Assembly: GCA_046296655.1 (NCBI GenBank) | Contig: JBKBLE010000025.1 | Coordinates: 1 to 36,187 of the forward strand | DNA length: 36,187 bases | DNA from: Cloacibacterium sp046296655 | GTDB lineage: Bacteria > Bacteroidota > Bacteroidia > Flavobacteriales > Weeksellaceae | Reading direction: 5' to 3' | Shown here: piece by piece, positions 32,487-36,187 of the stretch | How the letters are laid out: every line of letters begins with the position of its first letter | How positions within the stretch are numbered: position 1 is the first letter of the stretch | Made by a program: the position numbers and the translations under genes | Notes under the pieces: generated by a model | The model's database searches: none | Told to the model about the DNA's origin: nothing | Seen by the model: only the letters and a program-made list of their open reading frames with translations

Positions 32487-32782
32487 TGAATATTTTCGAA
32501 AAAACAGACTTCACAGGAGACAAACCTTCTGTAGTAAGCATCAAAAAATCTGAAAAAGTCAACCTTTTTACCGTAGGCTTATCAGAAAAACAAGTGTTGG
32601 CAAAGCATATCACAACTATTCCTGCAACTTTAGTTTTGCTAAGAGGGAAAGTAGACTTTAATATATCTGGAGAAACCGTCGTTTTAAGAGAAGGAGATGT
32701 TTACGAAATCCCAGTAAATGTAGAACACGAAGTGGTAGGAAGAGATATAGAAAATGTATTCTTAATTGTAAAAGAGTTATAA
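32486..32782 (+). CDS. Small cupin-domain protein
   Basis: The 98-residue protein forms a single cupin barrel: ATLVLLRGKVDFNISGETVVLREGD is the first conserved strand motif, YEIPVNVEHEVVG the second. Of the usual metal-binding residues only His in KHITT and in VEHEV are apparent; the Glu of motif 1 appears as Leu/Val, so metal binding is uncertain. It overlaps the stop of the persulfide dioxygenase gene and precedes the methyltransferase gene by 2 bases, so all three are coupled. Small cupins in such positions may act as a sensor or bind a thiol substrate; this is inference. Confidence 0.8.
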   Translation: MNIFEKTDFTGDKPSVVSIKKSEKVNLFTVGLSEKQVLAKHITTIPATLVLLRGKVDFNISGETVVLREGDVYEIPVNVEHEVVGRDIENVFLIVKEL

Positions 32783-32784
32783 AA

Positions 32785-33366
32785 TTGAATCAATTCGATC
32801 AAAATTTTTGGAATTCACGCTGGGAAAATGGCGAAATAGGTTGGGACATAGGCGAAGCTTCTTCACCTATTGCAGAGTATTTTTTACAAGTAGAAGATAA
32901 AGAGGTTAAAATATTAATTCCAGGTTGCGGAAATGCTCACGAAGCAGAATTGCTTTTAGAAGAAGGTTTTACAAACATCACGCTTCTAGACATTGCTCAG
33001 AAAGCTTGTGAAGTGATTTCTCAGAAATTTTCTCATCATGAAGTAGAAGTTATCTGCGAGGATTTTTTCGAACACCAAGGAAAATATGACATCATTGTAG
33101 AACAAACATTTTTCTGCGCACTTGACCCAGTTTTAAGAGCAAAATATGTAGAAAAAATGCACAATTTACTTTCCGAAAATGGCAAAATCATTGGTGTAAT
33201 GTTCAATAAAGATTTCGGGAATCCATTCCCTCCTTTTGGTGGAAATATAGAAGAATACAAATCTCTTTTCAACGAAAAATTCGAGATTAAAACATTAGAA
33301 AACTGCTACAACAGTATAAAACCAAGACAAAACACCGAAGTTTTTATTAACTTCACTAAAAAATAA
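32785..33366 (+). CDS. TPMT-family SAM-dependent methyltransferase
   Basis: The 193-residue enzyme has the TPMT-type N-terminus (FWNSRWENGEIGWDIGEAS), SAM-binding motif I as ILIPGCGNAHEAELLLEEG, acidic LLDIAQKACE, and motif II EDFFEHQGKYDIIVEQTFFCALDP. TPMT enzymes methylate thiols, selenols or metalloids such as tellurite. In this sulfide locus a thiol or sulfide S-methyltransferase role would fit, but the sequence does not fix the substrate. The start is a TTG 2 bases after the cupin stop; the family begins right there, and no better start exists. Confidence 0.87.
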   Translation: MNQFDQNFWNSRWENGEIGWDIGEASSPIAEYFLQVEDKEVKILIPGCGNAHEAELLLEEGFTNITLLDIAQKACEVISQKFSHHEVEVICEDFFEHQGKYDIIVEQTFFCALDPVLRAKYVEKMHNLLSENGKIIGVMFNKDFGNPFPPFGGNIEEYKSLFNEKFEIKTLENCYNSIKPRQNTEVFINFTKK

Positions 33367-33388
33367 AACTCACCATAAAACAAAAAAT

Positions 33389-33592
33389 ATGAAAAAAAAC
33401 ATGGGAGCAACAGATAAGTACATCAGACTTTTCGTTGCATTAATTTTAGCCGTTTTGGTTTACCTTAAAGTGATTGAAGGAACTTGGGGAATCGCAGCAA
33501 CTGCAGTTGCATTCGTTTTTCTATTAACTGGAGCCATCGGCTTTTGTCCGCTTTATACTTTATTTGGAATTAACACTTGCAAAAGAGAGTAA
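33389..33592 (+). CDS. DUF2892 (YgaP-like) membrane protein
   Basis: The 67-residue protein has two hydrophobic segments (LFVALILAVLVYL and IAATAVAFVFLLTGAIG) and ends with GFCPLYTLFGINTC, containing two cysteines at the membrane edge. This is the DUF2892 unit which in E. coli YgaP is fused to a rhodanese domain. Here the rhodanese is a separate gene 0.3 kb downstream. An ATG four codons later (MGATDKYIR) could also be the start. In this context it may dock the rhodanese or pass sulfane sulfur at the inner membrane. Confidence 0.82.
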   Translation: MKKNMGATDKYIRLFVALILAVLVYLKVIEGTWGIAATAVAFVFLLTGAIGFCPLYTLFGINTCKRE

Positions 33593-33599
33593 AAATTAA

Positions 33600-33640
33600 A
33601 ATTTTGCCAAAGTTGACTTTTTAAAAACTTTGGCAAAATT
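33600..33640. repeat. 15-bp perfect inverted repeat inside the sulfur operon
   Basis: AATTTTGCCAAAGTT (33600-33614) and AACTTTGGCAAAATT (33626-33640) pair completely around an 11-base loop in the only wide gap of the operon. On the plus strand no T-run follows, so it may stabilise or process the mRNA. On the minus strand it is followed by TTTTAATTTTT and would work as a terminator. Confidence 0.7.
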
Positions 33641-33651
33641 CATCAAAAATT

Positions 33652-33855
33652 ATGGAAAATTTTATTAAAAAATACAAATTAGGACTCATCGGAATCGTAT
33701 TAGGCGGAATTTTAGGATACGCTTATTACCATTTTATTGGGTGCAATACCGGAACTTGTGCCATTACTTCTAAACCTATCAACAGTTCGGTTTATGGTAT
33801 GGTGATGGGTTATCTTATTCTTTCAACTTTCGAAAAAACAAAAGAAAATAAATAA
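33652..33855 (+). CDS. DUF6132-like small membrane protein
   Basis: The 67-residue protein has two hydrophobic helices (LGLIGIVLGGILGYAYYHF and SVYGMVMGYLILSTF) joined by GCNTGTCAITSKPINS. The C-x4-C pair (GCNTGTC) at the membrane surface is the conserved mark of the family known as DUF6132. No function has been assigned. It is the second of three tiny Cys-bearing membrane proteins around the rhodanese gene, which suggests thiol or persulfide chemistry, or metal binding. Confidence 0.75.
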   Translation: MENFIKKYKLGLIGIVLGGILGYAYYHFIGCNTGTCAITSKPINSSVYGMVMGYLILSTFEKTKENK

Positions 33856-33858
33856 AAC

Positions 33859-34170
33859 ATGTTAGGATTTTTAAAAAACTTATTTGGCGGTAAAAGTGTA
33901 GATTACGCAGAATTAGTAAAAAATGGAGCTCAAATTATAGACGTAAGAACGCCTGCAGAATTTAATGGTGGTCATGTAAAAGGCGCTAAAAACGTTCCGC
34001 TACAAACGCTAAGTCAAAATTTAGGAAAAATCAATAAAAACAAACCTGTAATCACGTGTTGTGCAAGTGGCGCAAGAAGTGCTGCTGCAAAAAGCATTTT
34101 ACAAAATAGTGGATTTACTGAAGTTTATAACGGCGGCGGTTGGATGAGCCTCAAAAACAAATTATCATAA
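33859..34170 (+). CDS. Single-domain rhodanese
   Basis: The 103-residue protein is one rhodanese domain: IIDVRTPAEFNGGHVKGAKNVPL is the N-terminal motif and ITCCASGARSAAAK the active-site loop, with catalytic Cys in CCASGARS. A second Cys directly before it is unusual but known in small rhodaneses. It carries sulfane sulfur as an enzyme persulfide. The N-terminus LGFLKNLFGGK may form a short amphipathic anchor. It is 3 bases behind the DUF6132-like gene and 1 base before the next gene. Confidence 0.93.
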   Translation: MLGFLKNLFGGKSVDYAELVKNGAQIIDVRTPAEFNGGHVKGAKNVPLQTLSQNLGKINKNKPVITCCASGARSAAAKSILQNSGFTEVYNGGGWMSLKNKLS

Positions 34171-34171
34171 A

Positions 34172-34369
34172 ATGAGAAATTTCTTTAGTGATTGGAATTT
34201 GAGAAGAATCGTCTATTTGATTGGCGGAATATGGATTGTAGCGCAATCTGTAATGGATAAAATGTGGATTCTCATACCATTTGGGTTGTATTTTGTTGCC
34301 ATGTCTGTATTTAAATTTGGTTGCGCTTCAGGAAATTGTACTGTCACAAATCATAAAAACTTACCATAG
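34172..34369 (+). CDS. Small membrane protein with GCASGNC motif (YgaP/DUF2892-like)
   Basis: The 65-residue protein has two hydrophobic segments (RRIVYLIGGIWIVAQSV and WILIPFGLYFVAMSVF), then FGCASGNCTV with a C-x4-C pair near the C-terminus. The hairpin shape and size recall DUF2892, but the resemblance is weak. The Cys pair mirrors GCNTGTC in the neighbour at 33652. It starts 1 base after the rhodanese stop, so the two are translationally linked. Function is unknown; a membrane partner of the rhodanese is my inference. Confidence 0.72.
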   Translation: MRNFFSDWNLRRIVYLIGGIWIVAQSVMDKMWILIPFGLYFVAMSVFKFGCASGNCTVTNHKNLP

Positions 34370-34388
34370 TTTCTCTGTCTTTTTTTAG

Positions 34389-34418
34389 TAAATTTGTTTT
34401 AACTTTTTATAAAACAAA
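34389..34418 (+). promoter_or_regulatory. Thioredoxin-gene promoter and overlapping hairpin
   Basis: TAAATTTG (34389-34396) is a full -7 match. TTTGTTTT (34393-34400) and AAAACAAA (34411-34418) form an 8-bp inverted repeat overlapping it. So the thioredoxin gene probably has its own promoter as well as read-through. Confidence 0.4.
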
Positions 34419-34423
34419 GAGAT

Positions 34424-34723
34424 ATGTCACAAAAATTTCAAGAAATCATCAGTTCTGAAAAACCAGTGTTAATAGACTTTTTTGCAGTGTGGTGTCAACC
34501 GTGCAGAGTACAATCTTCTGTATTAGTCACTGTAAAAGAACAAGTTGGTGATAATGCCAGAATCATAAAAATAGATATAGACAAATATCCTGATATTGCG
34601 GCTCAATATAATGTGAGAGGCGTTCCTACCCTTGCTCTTTTTAAAAAAGGTAAAATGCTTTGGAGAGAAAGTGGCGTACATGATGTAAATACCTTGGTGA
34701 ATCTCATCAATCAACACAAATAA
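34424..34723 (+). CDS. Thioredoxin-family protein
   Basis: The 99-residue protein is a compact thioredoxin without a signal peptide, hence cytosolic. The active site is WCQPCR (usual WCGPC), with DFFAVWC before it and the cis-Pro loop RGVPTLALF after it. The Gln for Gly change alters the CxxC dipeptide and may raise or lower redox potential. It follows the sulfur operon and could reduce rhodanese or enzyme persulfides, releasing sulfide. It is 8 bases upstream of the broken AraC gene, with which it would be co-transcribed. Confidence 0.9.
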   Translation: MSQKFQEIISSEKPVLIDFFAVWCQPCRVQSSVLVTVKEQVGDNARIIKIDIDKYPDIAAQYNVRGVPTLALFKKGKMLWRESGVHDVNTLVNLINQHK

Positions 34724-34731
34724 TCTCATTC

Positions 34732-35612
34732 ATGAGTAATTTTCCTGTTTATAGCGATTGCGATTTAATTTCTACTGAAAATTCAGAAAGTGAAATCGTA
34801 GTTCATGAATTGCAAGATTTATTGACAGAAAAAAGTTTTATTCCAGAAAAACCTCATCGTCACACTTTTCACCAGATTCTGTACGTAGAAGAAGGCGCTG
34901 GAATTCATAAAATAGATTTTGAAGACTATTCTATAGATTCTCCCATCATCTATTTTATTTCTGCGGGACAAGTGCATGTTTTGAATTTCAAAAAACAAGT
35001 GACCAAAGGTTATTTGATTAATTTCAATGCAGAATTTTTCACTTCATTTCTCGCAAAATCTCATTGTATAGATGAATTGCCTTTTTTCAGGATTAATGGA
35101 AACTTCATTTCTTATCAAATAAAAAAAGACAAAGCTGAAGAACTCAAAGAAATTTTTGACAAAATTAATTTCGAATACAAACAACAAAAAAGAAAATCCA
35201 AAGATTTAATCAGAATTTATCTTCTCGAATTGTTTTACTTCATTTTAAACGACGAAGAAAATACAGACGAAAACATAAATATTACCAATCAAAGAATTTT
35301 AATCATAAATTCCAAAAGCTGGTAGAAGAAAACTATACCGCTGAACATTATCCCAAATTTTATGCAGACAAGCTCGCGATTACTGCAAATTACCTCAATT
35401 TCGTATGTAGAACTTTCGCAGGCAAAAAGGCTGGAGAAATCATTAGAGATAGGATTATTCTAGAAGCGAAAAGATTGTTCATTAACTCAGAATTAAGCAT
35501 TTCACAGATTTCATTTCAATTAGGCTTTGAAGACAATTCGTATTTTACCAAGTTTTTCAAAACCCACGCAAAGATTTCGCCTTCTGAATTCAGACAACAT
35601 CTCAATAAATAA
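34732..35612 (+). pseudogene. AraC-family regulator broken by a one-base frameshift
   Basis: The N-terminal 190 codons encode an AraC-type cupin sensing domain (RHTFHQILYVEEGAGIHKI, FISAGQVHVLNF). The frame then reads into a TAG ending at 35325. From 35301 the next frame continues without a gap as the AraC DNA-binding domain: NHKFQKLVEENYTAEHYP, YADKLAITANYL, then ISQISFQLGFEDNSYFTKFF and SPSEFRQHLNK, ending in TAA at 35612. Adding one T to the TTTT at 35297-35300 restores a normal protein of about 293 residues. This is either a recent loss, a switchable homopolymer, or a sequencing error. It lies 8 bases behind the thioredoxin gene. Confidence 0.85.
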
Positions 35613-35664
35613 AAATTACCATTTTCCGAAGATTTTTTACAAGAATCTATTGCAATTCTTAGCA

Positions 35665-35762
35665 TACCTTTGTACTGTAAAATTACACTCAGAACAAACG
35701 CAAAACTTTTCATATTTTTTATAAAAAACGCAACTAAAATCATAAAATTTTGTTGCGTTTTT
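35665..35762 (+). ncRNA. Candidate small RNA
   Basis: A full -7 box TACCTTTG (35665-35672) is followed, without a start codon for any sizeable frame, by a strong terminator hairpin at 35724-35762. The predicted transcript would be about 35677-35762, some 85 nucleotides. The -33 element is poor. The alternative is that only the hairpin is real and ends the AraC transcript. Confidence 0.3.
35724..35762 (+). terminator. Terminator after the AraC region
   Basis: AAAAACGCAAC (35724-35734) pairs with GTTGCGTTTTT (35752-35762), and the inner AAAAT / ATTTT continue the stem. The T-run closes the right arm. The A-run on the left makes it usable from the other strand too. Confidence 0.75.
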
Positions 35763-35780
35763 CCTTTATAAACCCCTTCC

Positions 35781-35815
35781 AGAAAGCGTTTTCTGAATTT
35801 GGCACGGAAATAGAA
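35781..35815 (+). promoter_or_regulatory. Sigma-54-like promoter with upstream inverted repeat
   Basis: TTGGCACG (35799-35806) is a complete sigma-54 -24 element; after four bases comes TAGAA where TTGCA is expected, so the -12 element matches only partly. Directly upstream, AGAAAGCGTTTTCT (35781-35794) is an imperfect inverted repeat. It lies 80 bases above the small secreted protein gene. The window also encodes a sigma-54 activator (18676-19959). Confidence 0.35.
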
Positions 35816-35835
35816 TATCTCATAACAGCAACCCT

Positions 35836-35878
35836 AAGTTTTTCGAGGCAAGACTTTAGAAGCAGCCAAGAAAAACTT
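35836..35878 (+). repeat. Leader hairpin before the small secreted protein
   Basis: AAGTTTTT (35836-35843) and AAAAACTT (35871-35878) form an 8-bp closing stem, with GGC / GCC inside. It lies in the leader 18 bases before the ATG and could affect translation or RNA stability. Confidence 0.4.
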
Positions 35879-35895
35879 ATTTAAATAAATATAAT

Positions 35896-36114
35896 ATGAG
35901 AAAATTTTATTTTTTATTAGCCGCATTCATCGCACTAGGATTTAGTGCACAAGAAGCAGGAAAAGCTGGAGAATTATTAAAAAACGAAGCGGGCAAAACC
36001 GAAACTTCTGCAAAAAATGAAGCTTTTGGCAGAAATAATTCTCAAGATAAATCTTCAGTTTTTAGAAACGATAATGGTTTTAGAAATTCTACAGAAAAAT
36101 CAAGACCTAATTAG
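35896..36114 (+). CDS. Small secreted hydrophilic protein, function unknown
   Basis: The 72-residue product has a clear signal peptide (FYFLLAAFIALGFSAQ), leaving about 53 residues. These are very hydrophilic, rich in Asn, Lys, Glu, Ser and Gly, with no Cys and no predicted fold (KNEAGKTETSAKNEAFGRNN, VFRNDNGFRNSTEKSRPN). The short repeats KNEAGK / KNEAFG and FRNDNG / FRNSTE suggest internal duplication. I recognise no family. Upstream lie a sigma-54-like sequence and a leader hairpin, unusual for such a small gene in this window. It could be a periplasmic stress or envelope protein; this is a guess. Confidence 0.65.
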   Translation: MRKFYFLLAAFIALGFSAQEAGKAGELLKNEAGKTETSAKNEAFGRNNSQDKSSVFRNDNGFRNSTEKSRPN

Positions 36115-36187
36115 TCGCTCCTTAAAATAGCATCAACGCATTGACAATCAATAAAATAATTGTAATTTTTCTTGTTTTTCTTTGCAG
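36115..36187 (+). promoter_or_regulatory. Right-edge spacer with possible promoter
   Basis: The last 73 bases hold no gene. TTTTCTTTG near 36175-36183, with TTG at about 36159, vaguely fits a promoter for a gene beyond the window. Confidence 0.2.

Overview
The window reads as one stretch of an AT-rich chromosome of a flavobacterium (Bacteroidota, Flavobacteriia), most likely Weeksellaceae close to Chryseobacterium or Cloacibacterium; the genus is inference. Reasons are two TonB-dependent receptors, a probable type IX secretion accessory protein (PorD/DUF4835), the diverged Bacteroidota RNA polymerase omega, the gene order bamD-rpoZ-coaBC-porD-recN, almost no Shine-Dalgarno sequences, and repeated TAnnTTTG boxes just upstream of start codons, the -7 element of Bacteroidota promoters. 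No tRNA, rRNA, CRISPR array, prophage or complete insertion sequence was seen.

Layout. (1) 1-13.7 kb, nearly all on the minus strand: prfA; an APC permease and a TonB-dependent receptor behind a SAM-I riboswitch, probably for methionine or a related compound; a small membrane protein; class I fumarase; recN; porD; coaBC; rpoZ; bamD; a TetR regulator. (2) 13.8-16.4 kb, plus strand: TatD-like hydrolase, tcdA, rnpA (with a genomic repeat apparently embedded in frame) and a DUF4126 membrane protein. (3) 16.4-26.2 kb, minus strand: an operon miaB - sigma-54 activator - lptE - TPR-tailed acidic protein, then a TonB-C-like secreted protein, lysA, a DnaQ-type exonuclease with a decayed GIY-YIG domain, and a HerA-like ATPase. 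(4) 26.3-28.8 kb, plus strand: a small Cys-containing exported protein and a copper-type TonB-dependent receptor with a CxxxM...HxM site. (5) 29.0-34.7 kb, plus strand: GreA-like protein, Crp/Fnr regulator, TauE/SafE permease, persulfide dioxygenase-rhodanese fusion, cupin, TPMT-type methyltransferase, three tiny Cys-containing membrane proteins, a single-domain rhodanese and thioredoxin. This looks like a sulfide/persulfide handling locus. (6) 34.7-36.2 kb: an AraC regulator broken by a one-base frameshift, a possible small RNA, and a small secreted protein behind a sigma-54-like sequence.

The most interesting parts are the riboswitch-controlled outer-plus-inner membrane uptake pair, the sulfur locus with its 'split YgaP' architecture and a CRP-like site at class II spacing, the repeat inside rnpA, and the copper receptor with its small Cys partner. 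Function calls rest on motifs read by eye; no database search was run.
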